Positions 1-6,272 are shown, counted from the stretch's first letter. The stretch: DNA of 10,055 bases from Candidatus Njordarchaeum guaymasense (GCA_030587605.1 JAUQYT010000288.1:1-10055), one strand, 5' to 3'. Translations and numbers: made by a program. The notes: a model not told the origin generated them from the letters alone.

Positions 1-171
1 ATTGGTCGAGGCCTGAGAGGGATCATTGCTGCCCCTGAATTGAAGAAAGGCACTCAAGGGTTGCTCGCCTCGATGAACCTTGAGTTCAAGGCGATATCTC
101 CGCAGAAGTGCTCGGAAGTTCTGGCGCAACAAGAGACGAGGAAGATCAGTGAATTCTTTCGAAAGAAGTAG
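1..171 (+). CDS. nucS: Probable endonuclease NucS, C-terminal fragment
   Basis: The frame is open from the window edge to TAG at 169-171 and encodes the last 56 residues of a protein that begins outside the window. The segment GRGLRGIIAAPELKKGTQ followed by LLASMNLEFKAISP resembles the end of the NucS/EndoMS nuclease domain, where a strand of the form RGI(I/L)xAP is followed by a helix and a LEFxxL strand. NucS is a mismatch- and branched-DNA endonuclease of archaea and actinobacteria. The final residues, TRKISEFFRKK, look like a PCNA-interacting (PIP) box with hydrophobic I and the FF pair but T in place of the usual Q; archaeal NucS is known to bind PCNA through such a tail. The catalytic residues lie upstream and cannot be checked. 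The methyltransferase starts 8 bp downstream, so the two are probably co-transcribed. The assignment rests on motif resemblance alone. Confidence 0.62.
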   Translation: MGRGLRGIIAAPELKKGTQGLLASMNLEFKAISPQKCSEVLAQQETRKISEFFRKK

Positions 172-179
172 AAAGGACC

Positions 180-788
180 ATGAGCAATAACACAAGCAAT
201 GAATATTGGAGCCAAAAGAGGCGCGCTCTGGTCGGGTACGAAACGGGAACCGACACGTATGACCGACTCTACAGCGAAGAACAGATGAAGAAGTACAAGC
301 GTTGTTCCCGATACCTTAGCGGCATGTCAGGCAAGATGGTTCTAGATTGTGGATGCGGCACGGCAACCTTGCTAAGCCTGCTGTCTGGACAAGGCGGATT
401 CTTCGTTGGAGTAGACTATTCCAGGGCCATGCTCAAACTAGCGCGGAAAAGAGCTGGACTGGCAGACAATGTTGACCTCATCTGTGCTGACGCAGACAAC
501 CTTCCCTTCAAATCTGCGAGCTTTGACCGAGTCCTGTCCTTCACTATGCTGGGAAACATGCCTGAGATGAGAAGAACTCTTTGCGAACTTGGGCGGGTCG
601 CTGGAGATTCGGCGCAAATTGTTCTTTCGTTTGTCAAGAAAAACGTTAAGGCAGATGAAGTACTGGGATACATAGGGAGAGCCTCTGTTCGCCTTAGAGA
701 GTTCGTAGACGATGATGATCTTAAGGACTGGATCGCAGTAGGCGAAAAGAGTTCTGAGGCGGCGCCAGAAAGCGTGAACACCCCCTAG
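180..788 (+). CDS. Class I SAM-dependent methyltransferase
   Basis: This 202-residue protein has a Rossmann-type methyltransferase core. Motif I is VLDCGCGTA (residues 54-62), which binds S-adenosylmethionine. The acidic residue that binds the ribose hydroxyls is D79 in VGVDYS. ADADNLPF (103-110) is the usual motif III region, and FDRVLSFTMLGNM follows as motif IV. The N-terminal YDRLYSEEQMKKY (27-39) is a cap of the type seen in archaeal small-molecule or protein methyltransferases. The substrate cannot be told from sequence. ATG at 180 is preceded by AAAGGA, a weak and close ribosome-binding site, and lies 8 bp after the stop of the NucS-like gene, so translation may be coupled. The length fits a minimal class I enzyme with no extra C-terminal domain. 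A hairpin terminator begins 8 bp after the stop. There is no membrane segment, so it is probably cytosolic. Confidence 0.85.
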   Translation: MSNNTSNEYWSQKRRALVGYETGTDTYDRLYSEEQMKKYKRCSRYLSGMSGKMVLDCGCGTATLLSLLSGQGGFFVGVDYSRAMLKLARKRAGLADNVDLICADADNLPFKSASFDRVLSFTMLGNMPEMRRTLCELGRVAGDSAQIVLSFVKKNVKADEVLGYIGRASVRLREFVDDDDLKDWIAVGEKSSEAAPESVNTP

Positions 789-795
789 CTAACCT

Positions 796-828
796 GAAAA
801 ATCAGTGCCTTATACAGACTGATTTTTC
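796..828. terminator. Perfect 11-bp hairpin with T run, probably bidirectional terminator
   Basis: The arms GAAAAATCAGT (796-806) and ACTGATTTTTC (818-828) are perfect inverted repeats around an 11-nt loop. The right arm ends in five T residues on the + strand, and the left arm gives five T residues on the minus strand. It sits between the 3' ends of the methyltransferase (+) and the decayed gene (-), so it could end transcription from both sides. Archaeal termination relies mainly on T tracts, so the hairpin's role is inferred. Confidence 0.6.
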
Positions 829-833
829 CGCCT

Positions 834-1108
834 CTAAATGGGCTGGGTGAAAGTGTTAGCCGTAGATCGGGGGGGATCCTGATCTACATCAACCGACACT
901 ACTATAGTCGGTGTAGTTGAAGTAGTATAGAGCTGATATCCCGAAAGGGCTAGGTAATCACCGATGAAAGTCAATAAGGCCTGCGCCTGAGGCTCTATGC
1001 TCTGCCGTCCGATGACGTCCATCCTTATTCGCACCCTTGCATGATAGCTCACCTTACAACGACGGAGACAATCACGAGCGACAAGACTAGCGACCTAGTG
1101 ACGTTCAA
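834..1108 (-). pseudogene. Decayed secreted-protein gene sharing promoter and signal peptide with the 6208 gene
   Basis: Reading from a TTG at 1108 gives LNVTRSLVLSLVIVSVVVR and then TGA (1049-1051). This closely matches the N-terminus of the paralogue starting at 6208 (LNVTRLLVISLLIVSIVVGF). A second open frame, shifted by one base, begins with GTG at 1052 and runs to 834 (72 codons). It contains beta/alpha/beta-like text such as ARVRIRMDVIG and TTPTIVVSVDVD. A single-base slip between the two would restore a signal peptide followed by a small extracytoplasmic domain of about 70 residues. The body does not resemble the family ectodomain, and there is no TM helix or zinc ribbon, so the gene is truncated, rearranged or a different protein that acquired a family leader. 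The 72-codon frame could still be expressed from GTG 1052. That the N-terminal part is a relic is well supported; the nature of the rest is unknown. Confidence 0.5.
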
Positions 1109-1163
1109 GCAGACTCCCTTCAGAAGATATCAAACCCGAGGGTGAGGAAGCAATGCAGATATA
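1051..1163 (-). repeat. Diverged duplicate of promoter-to-signal-peptide block (copy 1)
   Basis: Aligned without gaps to 6151-6263 at a constant offset of 5,100 bp, this block matches at 96 of 113 positions (about 85%). It covers the TATA-like element, the leader with GAAGGGAG, the TTG start and the first 18 signal-peptide codons. Similarity stops abruptly on both sides. Confidence 0.85.
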
Positions 1164-1167
1164 ATAC
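1158..1167 (-). promoter_or_regulatory. TATA-like element of the decayed gene
   Basis: GTATTATATC on the minus strand lies about 54 nt upstream of the TTG at 1108, in the position of the TATA-like element of the intact paralogue at 6258-6264. It reads as GATATAATAC on the + strand, so it could also serve the genes starting at 1307, although that would leave an untranslated leader of over 100 nt. Confidence 0.4.
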
Positions 1168-1306
1168 TTCCGGGGTATTCCGGATTAGTGCGCAGGAGGG
1201 AGCCAGCTACGTGGGTCTCAAGTCTTTACTGTTTAGTTTTCAAGGACAATGAAGAAGAAATCATTTCGTTCCAAGATATCGCCGGGATCAGCGGCATTGT
1301 TGGGGG
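1168..1306. other. Intergenic stretch before the + strand surface-protein pair
   Basis: No conserved gene is visible. It includes a 23-codon ATG frame at 1249-1320 (MKKKSFRSKI...) that overlaps the start of the 1307 gene in another frame. The frame is Lys/Arg-rich and could be a leader ORF, but nothing beyond its position supports it. No convincing TATA box lies at the expected distance from 1307; TTTAGTTTT near 1231-1240 is a weak candidate. Confidence 0.3.
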
Positions 1307-2347
1307 ATGAGGTTGCTTAACAGAGCCCTCATAATATGCTTGTGTGTCGCAGCAAGCCTGTCGTCCGTTGTTTGTTGTACGTCTGGTGCGCCTTACGAAC
1401 TTCTTGCGAACGGTAACTTTGTTAATGGATTACGGGGATGGACAAGTGAGGGCTTGGTCTATCTGGAGCAAGGTTACGTGAGGATAGACCGCTACGGCAG
1501 CATCTCGCAGACGGTTGAGAGGCAGGATCTTTCGCTTTTCCTTGAATTGAGTTACGACATCTGCACAGTATTCCGGGTTGTGGCTTCTCCCGCTTCATAT
1601 GCTCGTTCCGTGGTTACCTACTATGTTACCGACCAGCAAGGAAGGGCGGAGGAATTTGCTATTGTGGGCAAACGTCATGAGGAATTCTCGAGAGGGTTTC
1701 CTGAATTTCAGACAGTCAGAATCGACTTGAGCGGCTTGTTTTACAGTAGGGTCGGGCGTAATCAGACGTATTCAGTGAAGAAAGTGAAGCTTGCTCTTGA
1801 ACTTGGATTCTACATATTCGCTCCCTACGTGGCCTCCGTGTATTTCAGGAATGTTTCACTGAAACGCTGTAATCCGGTGAAGCTTGCTGTGCAACAGGAT
1901 CATGTAGAATTCGTCAATCGAACAGAGTTTTCCGCGACCATCGCGAATTTGGGTGATCTCGACGCATTCAATCTGGTCGTGAGATTGGATCTGCCCGCAG
2001 ACCTGTTTGTTGTCTCAGAGCCAATGATCTTCCAAAGATCCTCCCTAGAGGGCGGATCATCTTGGCGAGTCAGCTGGATGATCTACGCAAGGTCTTCGGG
2101 AAGCCATCCGATTACAGTACGTGTCAAGGCCGATCAAGCAGAAGCTCAGTCATCAACATCCGTTCCATTTCGTGCGCCTCAGCCTGTCACTCAGACCACT
2201 ATCCAAACAGTGACGAACGTTCAAACGGTGACAACAAGGGTCATCGCCTTGTCTGTTGAGCTTCTAGTTTTGACCGTCGTAGTGGCTGGGATCATTGTTG
2301 CTACCGTCGTGTATGCATATTCAAGCCAAAGGAAGCGCAGATTATGA
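1307..2347 (+). CDS. Surface-anchored protein: carbohydrate-binding-like and CARDB-like domains, Thr-rich stalk, TM
   Basis: The 346-residue product starts with a signal peptide (basic MRLLNR, then a hydrophobic stretch to about residue 24). VVCCTSG could be a lipobox-like or ordinary cleavage site. Residues 30-187 form a beta-rich domain opening with LLANGNFVNGLRGW, the pattern at the start of CBM4/9-type jelly-roll sugar-binding domains. Residues 190-288 (FSATIANLGDLDAFNLVVRL) resemble a CARDB/DUF11-like Ig fold. A Thr/Val/Gln stalk follows (TQTTIQTVTNVQTVTTR, 295-311), then a TM helix (312-337) and a short basic tail, SSQRKRRL. The basic end places the C-terminus in the cytosol. Unlike its neighbours it lacks a zinc ribbon. 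The stop overlaps the next start by ATGA, so the two are translationally coupled. ATG 1307 has only a G run directly before it and no proper ribosome-binding site, so the start is fairly but not fully certain. Ligand unknown. Confidence 0.75.
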   Translation: MRLLNRALIICLCVAASLSSVVCCTSGAPYELLANGNFVNGLRGWTSEGLVYLEQGYVRIDRYGSISQTVERQDLSLFLELSYDICTVFRVVASPASYARSVVTYYVTDQQGRAEEFAIVGKRHEEFSRGFPEFQTVRIDLSGLFYSRVGRNQTYSVKKVKLALELGFYIFAPYVASVYFRNVSLKRCNPVKLAVQQDHVEFVNRTEFSATIANLGDLDAFNLVVRLDLPADLFVVSEPMIFQRSSLEGGSSWRVSWMIYARSSGSHPITVRVKADQAEAQSSTSVPFRAPQPVTQTTIQTVTNVQTVTTRVIALSVELLVLTVVVAGIIVATVVYAYSSQRKRRL

Positions 2348-3141
2348 TCAGCAGACTGCTGCTCATTCTACTTTCATTATCAACGCTTCTCTGTCTGAGT
2401 GTACCGATCTACGCAGTTGCTGATCGCTCACTCTATCTTACAGTTGACAAGCCCGTGTGTTCCCTTGGAGAGACCGTTAACATCACAATCTCCATAGGGA
2501 GTGAAAGTTGCAAGCAGCACGATCATCGCTTGGATATCTACATCTATGACTCACGGGGCCTTCTCGTATTTCAGAAGGCGTTTGAAAGATGGGATTGGCA
2601 GGGCTTCTATGTGTTTGGCCTTCGACCTGAGGACTTTCCGGTCACGATGGCATGGAAACCTCCCAAGGTCGACTCGTATCAAGTAAAGCTCTGGGTCGTT
2701 CACCTCATCGCAGGCGGGGCGGGTCACCAAAACGCCTACCTAGAGGACACGGCCATACTCAAAGTCGTGCCATACGTGGCAACAACTCAGACAACCACTG
2801 TATCGACAACAGCTCAGTCACTCACAATAACAGAGACTGCTGCAACGACCCTGAAATCAACCGTCAGCACGATAATCACAACAACCTATACAGAGATGGT
2901 CAAGGTCGAATGGGTAACGGTACTGGCAGCGGTAGCTGTCGCTCTGTCAATCGCTGTGGGTGTCGTTTTGCTTCTCCTGTCAAGAAAGAAGACTCGACTA
3001 TTGGCAGAGACGCAAGAAGAAGTATCGCTGACCAGTGTGAAACGTTGCGTCAAATGCGGTTTCCAGCTTCCCGCCGACGCCGAATATTGTTCTGAGTGTG
3101 GCGAAAGACAAAGGTTAGGTGGAAGAACTCACAACCCTTGA
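2344..3141 (+). CDS. Surface protein with Ig-like ectodomain, Thr-rich stalk, TM and cytosolic zinc ribbon
   Basis: The 265-residue product has a signal peptide (1-25), then a beta domain (28-143) opening with LYLTVDKPVCSLGETVNITI. That is the pattern of MG2/Ig-like domains in macroglobulin-type and archaeal surface proteins. A Thr/Ser-rich stalk (147-183) is a likely site of O-glycosylation. A TM helix (190-213) is followed by a basic SRKKTR stop-transfer segment and a zinc ribbon with C235, C238, C249 and C252 (CVKC-x10-CSECG). The ribbon should lie in the cytosol. ATG 2344 overlaps the preceding stop by 4 bp. The last seven residues (GGRTHNP) and the stop are encoded by a 37-bp piece of sequence homologous, in antisense, to a family gene (3118-3154). 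The original tail was therefore probably replaced. The gene converges on the minus-strand array with a 16-bp gap. Confidence 0.78.
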   Translation: MISRLLLILLSLSTLLCLSVPIYAVADRSLYLTVDKPVCSLGETVNITISIGSESCKQHDHRLDIYIYDSRGLLVFQKAFERWDWQGFYVFGLRPEDFPVTMAWKPPKVDSYQVKLWVVHLIAGGAGHQNAYLEDTAILKVVPYVATTQTTTVSTTAQSLTITETAATTLKSTVSTIITTTYTEMVKVEWVTVLAAVAVALSIAVGVVLLLLSRKKTRLLAETQEEVSLTSVKRCVKCGFQLPADAEYCSECGERQRLGGRTHNP

Positions 3142-3154
3142 GTAACTGGCGGTT
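3118..3154 (-). repeat. 37-bp relic of a family ectodomain start (copy of 3866-3902)
   Basis: This segment matches 3866-3902 at 33 of 37 positions. On the minus strand it reads TASYSRVVSSST then a stop, against TTSYSTVVSSST (residues 46-57) in the 3158-4036 product. It lies just beyond the 3' end of that gene and overlaps the last codons of the convergent gene. It is best read as the remnant of a lost tandem paralogue. Confidence 0.75.
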
Positions 3155-3157
3155 TAC

Positions 3158-4036
3158 TCATTCTCCCTTCATACCGCACTTAGGACAGTAATCCTCGTCT
3201 TCGAGAAGTGAAGTACCGCAACTGGCACATGGGCACCGTGTGCGTCGGCTTTTCAAAGTCAGGTTGGCTAGACGCTTTCTCGTTTTCACAAGGAGAGCTG
3301 CCAGAGACAAAGCAGCGATGCCAAGAACCGGAACAAGCAAGAATCGCGTGTTCACATTAGGTGGTACTTCTTCCACTGTGTAAGCAATCGTTGTCGTGTA
3401 TACTTCGACCCTGCCTTCAGTGTGCACGTCCACCCGCCGGTCAATCTGGGTGAGAGTTTCAATTGGAACGGCAAGCACTACGTATTCCACCCGGTTCAAC
3501 CTTATCTCAGCTCTTTCAAGATAGACTCCCCAGGACAGACGGATCTCCGGAATAGGGAACCGTTGTACGACTCGGACAGACTCGCTTGCGGATACTGGAC
3601 CGAAGTCAACCTCTGCAATCATATATCGAGCGCTAGACTCTATCCTGTAGCGCATGTGGCCTGAGCGAATATCACACTTCATCAAGTTCTTGACTGTAGC
3701 ATCGATCTCTGCTGTTCGGTACTCAGTTTCTTTCCAGACTGCCGTGATTTGTATGTACGGTCCAGACGGCTCATATTGGATGAGTTGGTCTGTTACATCT
3801 GTTGTTACTTTGTACTTCGTTAGGGTTGTTGTGGTGAAAGTGGTTGCAAATGATGTTGATACCCAGGTAGAAGAACTCACAACTGTTGAGTAACTGGTGG
3901 TTGCTCCGAATATGTTCTCTGGCGAGAGCGTGCGTGTGAAACTCACCATTATTGTACTAGCCAGAAGCCATGTGACAAGCAAAAGGTTTCTGTTAACCAG
4001 ATCCATTGACTCACAGTACTTGGAGTTTATTCCCAT
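3158..4036 (-). CDS. Array paralogue: signal peptide, GPY/NL ectodomain, stalk, TM, zinc ribbon
   Basis: The 292-residue product has an N-terminal hydrophobic segment (about 17-33) and a Thr/Ser/Tyr-rich stretch (45-80). An ectodomain follows with the family signatures GPYIQITAVW (92-101), VKNLM (115-119) and VPIETLTQ (190-197). A Thr/Tyr stalk (YTTTIAYT), a TM helix (232-250) with a basic KTRKR flank, and a zinc ribbon (C270, C273, C284, C287, with an extra C268) complete it. The ATG at 4036 overlaps the preceding gene's stop by 10 bp, which suggests translational coupling. ATG 4006 (MDLVNRNLLL) is an alternative that aligns better with the LNVTRLLV start of the 6208 gene. It is the last gene of the minus-strand array. 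The ectodomain is not one I recognise. It is probably a surface protein with a cytosolic metal-binding tail. Confidence 0.75.
   Translation of the reverse strand: MGINSKYCESMDLVNRNLLLVTWLLASTIMVSFTRTLSPENIFGATTSYSTVVSSSTWVSTSFATTFTTTTLTKYKVTTDVTDQLIQYEPSGPYIQITAVWKETEYRTAEIDATVKNLMKCDIRSGHMRYRIESSARYMIAEVDFGPVSASESVRVVQRFPIPEIRLSWGVYLERAEIRLNRVEYVVLAVPIETLTQIDRRVDVHTEGRVEVYTTTIAYTVEEVPPNVNTRFLLVPVLGIAALSLAALLVKTRKRLANLTLKSRRTRCPCASCGTSLLEDEDYCPKCGMKGE
3866..3902 (-). repeat. Functional copy of the 37-bp repeat
   Basis: This is the in-gene partner of the relic at 3118-3154. It encodes TTSYSTVVSSST just after the signal peptide of the 3158-4036 product. The TSY(S/L)T motif recurs at the same place in the 6208 and 9217 paralogues. 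Confidence 0.75.
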
Positions 4037-4878
4037 TTTCTTCCGCAGTTTGGACAGTATTCTTCACCTGTCTCGAGTGGGCTGCGACATCCACGACAGA
4101 TGCGCGTTGTCGGTTTGATTAGTGGTCTTGAAATCGTGGGCCTTCTCCTTGCGCTGACATAGATGACTATGCCTACTCCAACCGCGATCAAAATCAGCAA
4201 GGCAGTCTCTGTCACTCCAAAGTAGAGGATCACAGCGCTCGTAAGAAGAGTCTGTAGTGCTGTCGAAGTCATCGTTTGGGTATAGGTCCGCACGGCAGTC
4301 GCAACGTCAATGGGATCCACACAGGTGAGTTTTGCCCACATGAAAACCACTTTGTCAAGAGCAGGGTTGTATTTTCTGACCACAGGGATGATTCCTTTCA
4401 GGGATGCGAGATCGCCAGCGCCAATTGATCCAAAACTCAGTCTGATCTCTTCTCCTGGAATCCCGGTTGGCGTAGGCGCAGAGGCAGCAAAGGTCACCCA
4501 AAGCATGGTTCCGTTCAGGACAAGCCGGCCCATCAGATTAGTGATCTTCACCTCATACCGCAATGAATAGTCTTGCGGCACCCAACTTGACTCGATCTTG
4601 AGGTAGGGGCCTTTCATTCCTTCTGGCAGATCGCCACTCTGGGTCAGAGTCTCTGTAACAGTCGTCTTGCGGATGTCGTACTGAGTTGAGTAAGACTCCA
4701 TGACAGATAGAGACGTTCTGACTGTCGTATACGTCGAGGTGATCTGAAAGAGATCTGATGTAGAGCTCGGTGGCGATCTTTCCGCCAAGCATAGAACGAC
4801 GGAGCCAACTAGTAACGAAGCCAGTGCTATTCTGATGATGTCATTTCTCTTTCCTTTCTGCCAGCAAGCATTCTTCAA
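4027..4878 (-). CDS. Array paralogue: signal peptide, GPY/NL ectodomain, stalk, TM, zinc ribbon
   Basis: The 283-residue product starts at TTG 4878, the first possible start after an in-frame TGA two codons upstream; no ATG lies before the signal sequence. It has a basic N-region (KGKRND), a hydrophobic segment (15-31) and a Thr/Ser/Tyr-rich linker (47-80). The ectodomain carries GPYLKIESSW (90-99) and KITNLM (111-116), then an RTYTQTMTST stalk (197-206). A hydrophobic stretch runs from about 209 with a TM helix at 224-242, and an ARRR stop-transfer signal follows. The zinc ribbon has C261, C264, C275 and C278 (CRGC-x10-CPNCG). The stop overlaps the next gene's ATG. Upstream lies a 62-bp gap holding a zinc-ribbon relic and no TATA box, so it is probably transcribed from further upstream. 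Function unknown beyond being a surface protein with a cytosolic zinc knuckle. Confidence 0.75.
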   Translation of the reverse strand: MKNACWQKGKRNDIIRIALASLLVGSVVLCLAERSPPSSTSDLFQITSTYTTVRTSLSVMESYSTQYDIRKTTVTETLTQSGDLPEGMKGPYLKIESSWVPQDYSLRYEVKITNLMGRLVLNGTMLWVTFAASAPTPTGIPGEEIRLSFGSIGAGDLASLKGIIPVVRKYNPALDKVVFMWAKLTCVDPIDVATAVRTYTQTMTSTALQTLLTSAVILYFGVTETALLILIAVGVGIVIYVSARRRPTISRPLIKPTTRICRGCRSPLETGEEYCPNCGRKWE

Positions 4879-4897
4879 ACAGGATCAACCCATGCTT

Positions 4898-4924
4898 CTC
4901 CAATTTCCCTCCGCAGTCTGGTCA
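4898..4924 (-). pseudogene. Relic of a zinc-ribbon 3' end
   Basis: On the minus strand this reads TGA CCA GAC TGC GGA GGG AAA then TTG GAG, i.e. stop-PDCGGKLE. It matches the CPNCGRKWE end of the array genes, with the first Cys codon of the second knuckle changed to TGA. A 28-nt comparison with the end of the 4027 gene agrees at about 22 positions. It lies outside any gene, directly after the PRC-barrel gene, and is probably the tail of a deleted paralogue. Confidence 0.5.
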
Positions 4925-4940
4925 GACGCATTCACATGGG

Positions 4941-5324
4941 CTATCCGACTTCCTGAACTGCGAGTTTTGTGCCACACTTGACACAGAAGCTAGCCGTCAG
5001 CTTATTGCCGTACATGCATTTTGGACAGATCTGCGTGGTTGAACGAGGCGCCGATACATCTGTGAGCTGTCGCGCGGGAGCCACTTGAGGCTGACTGGGT
5101 CGAGTAGGCGGTAGAAGTTCTTTCTCTTCTATCGGAGGTATGAGGATAATTTCTGCTACACCTTGCACCATTTCCATTAGTATGATCTTGTTGGTATGCC
5201 TAAGAATCATGGCTCCCTTTCCATCTTTCAGAAATACGACCTTCTCTACCTCTCCGATCTTCCGTCCCTTACCATCATAGACGGCCTTCCCGACTATGTC
5301 CTTGGGCTCGTAGTACTGGCTCAT
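4941..5324 (-). CDS. Soluble PRC-barrel protein with C-terminal zinc ribbon
   Basis: The 127-residue product has a PRC-barrel fold at residues 7-64 (DIVGKAVYDGKGRKIGEVEK, then VVFLKDGKGAMILRH and a final hydrophobic strand, IILIPP). This small beta barrel occurs in RimM, reaction-centre subunit H and many archaeal proteins, and it usually mediates protein binding. A Pro-rich linker (64-94) leads to a zinc ribbon with C100, C103, C114 and C117 (CPKC-x10-CVKCG). It has no signal peptide or TM helix and is thus cytosolic. The ATG at 5324 overlaps the stop of the preceding membrane gene by ATGA, which decides this start; ATG 5330 (adding ME) is possible. The frame stays open to 5510, but that part lies within the neighbour's coding region. 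With the same knuckle as its membrane neighbours, it may be a soluble partner of the system; that role is inferred. Confidence 0.8.
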   Translation of the reverse strand: MSQYYEPKDIVGKAVYDGKGRKIGEVEKVVFLKDGKGAMILRHTNKIILMEMVQGVAEIILIPPIEEKELLPPTRPSQPQVAPARQLTDVSAPRSTTQICPKCMYGNKLTASFCVKCGTKLAVQEVG

Positions 5325-6208
5325 TTCCATTTCATTCCGCAACTGGGACAATAATCTTCGTCGACTTCCAGTAGGGATCCGCAACCAGAGCAGATTCGCT
5401 GTTCTGCGACTATCGGCACCATCTTGGGCAGTGGCTTCGCAGCTTTTCTCTTTCCCGGAAACAAAAGGACCAAAAGGACTGCCACTCCGCCAATTGTGAG
5501 AAGAACCCAACTTATCGGGTTGGAGAAGATGCTGATCAAACTGGTTAGTGGTCCGCCTACTTCATACTCTTGAAACATGTGTGTGACCGTTGTCGTGTAT
5601 GTCTCGCTATAGATTCTCGCGTGGGTTTCAGCAACCGTCCTCGTATATGTGTATGTCTCCAGGGGAATTGTCTTTACGATTGTTTTGACACCATAGAGAT
5701 TGATGGCAACCCACGTAAGGACAATTTCCGATTGGCTTGACACACCGATTATGCTTGTCTGATATTTGAGCGTAGTCGACCTCATAGGAGGTATGGCGCC
5801 AAAAGCCATGTCTACGTCTGTCGAACCGACCTGCCAAGGCGTTCCTACGCCATAGATTCTAAACCGGAGGCCGCCTGACTGGATGTCGATATTCATCAAG
5901 TTCGTGATTGTCACATCCATCATTACCACTCCAGAACTTGCTCTCCACGTTCCACTAACATTCACGTAGGGTCCGCCAAGAGCTATTTGCTCCAGTCGAT
6001 CAGTGATCTCAGCCGTCGTTCTGTATCTCGTTGAAGTCGTTGTGACGTACCCGCTGTAATACCATGTTGTGGTCCATGTTGAGCAAGCAGTTATTGTCAA
6101 ATAGCTTGTGACGGCCCCCAAGGCCGGTTCCATCGGCGAAGCTGATCTAAACCCTACAACGATGGAGACAATCAGGAGCGATATTACCAGTAACCTAGTG
6201 ACGTTCAA
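5321..6208 (-). CDS. Array paralogue: signal peptide, GPY/NL ectodomain, stalk, TM, zinc ribbon
   Basis: With TTG 6208 as start the product has 295 residues: a signal peptide (LNVTRLLVISLLIVSIVVGF), a Thr/Tyr/Trp-rich linker including AVTSYLT and TTTWYYSGYVTTTS (32-62), and the ectodomain with GPYVNVSGTW (79-88) and VTITNLM (99-105). A stalk with IPLETYTYTRT follows (181-191), then a TM helix (about 232-251), a basic GKRKAAK stop and a zinc ribbon (C273, C276, C287, C290). TTG 6208 is chosen because GGGAG stands 5 nt upstream and a TATA-like element about 50 nt upstream, and both are conserved in the duplicate at 1051-1163. The frame is open to an ATG at 6316, but that would run into the zinc-ribbon codons of the protease gene. 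TTG 6223 is a weaker alternative because its counterpart in the duplicate is CTG. The product is probably a surface protein; its ligand is unknown. Confidence 0.76.
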   Translation of the reverse strand: MNVTRLLVISLLIVSIVVGFRSASPMEPALGAVTSYLTITACSTWTTTWYYSGYVTTTSTRYRTTAEITDRLEQIALGGPYVNVSGTWRASSGVVMMDVTITNLMNIDIQSGGLRFRIYGVGTPWQVGSTDVDMAFGAIPPMRSTTLKYQTSIIGVSSQSEIVLTWVAINLYGVKTIVKTIPLETYTYTRTVAETHARIYSETYTTTVTHMFQEYEVGGPLTSLISIFSNPISWVLLTIGGVAVLLVLLFPGKRKAAKPLPKMVPIVAEQRICSGCGSLLEVDEDYCPSCGMKWK

Positions 6209-6263
6209 GCATACTCCCTTCAAAAGATACCAAACCCGAACGTGGGGAGGCGATGCAGATATA
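6151..6263 (-). repeat. Promoter-to-signal-peptide block (copy 2, functional)
   Basis: This is the partner of 1051-1163 at 96/113 identity. It contains the TATA-like element, the leader with GGGAG, the TTG start and the signal-peptide codons of the 5321-6208 gene. Confidence 0.85.
6214..6218 (-). promoter_or_regulatory. Ribosome-binding site GGGAG supporting the TTG start
   Basis: GGGAG lies 5 nt upstream of TTG 6208. The same sequence and spacing occur in the duplicate before TTG 1108, which supports TTG rather than the upstream ATG 6316 as the true start. Confidence 0.45.
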
Positions 6264-6264
6264 C
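6258..6264 (-). promoter_or_regulatory. TATA-like element of an internal promoter
   Basis: GTATATC lies about 50 nt before the TTG at 6208 and just after the protease stop at 6273. It is conserved in the duplicate near 1160 and sits at the spacing also seen for CTATATAG before the 9217 gene. The second half of the array may therefore have its own promoter. Confidence 0.45.
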
Positions 6265-6272
6265 TACCGAAA

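Noticed and set aside
416..781. Minus-strand frame of 121 codons
   Set aside because: It is antisense to the methyltransferase, which has clear SAM-binding motifs. The product is Ser/Leu/Arg-rich noise.
5325..5510. Extension of the PRC-barrel gene to 5510
   Set aside because: The added residues are Ser/Arg-rich text from the antisense-free but out-of-frame coding region of the neighbour. ATGA overlap at 5324 is the natural start.
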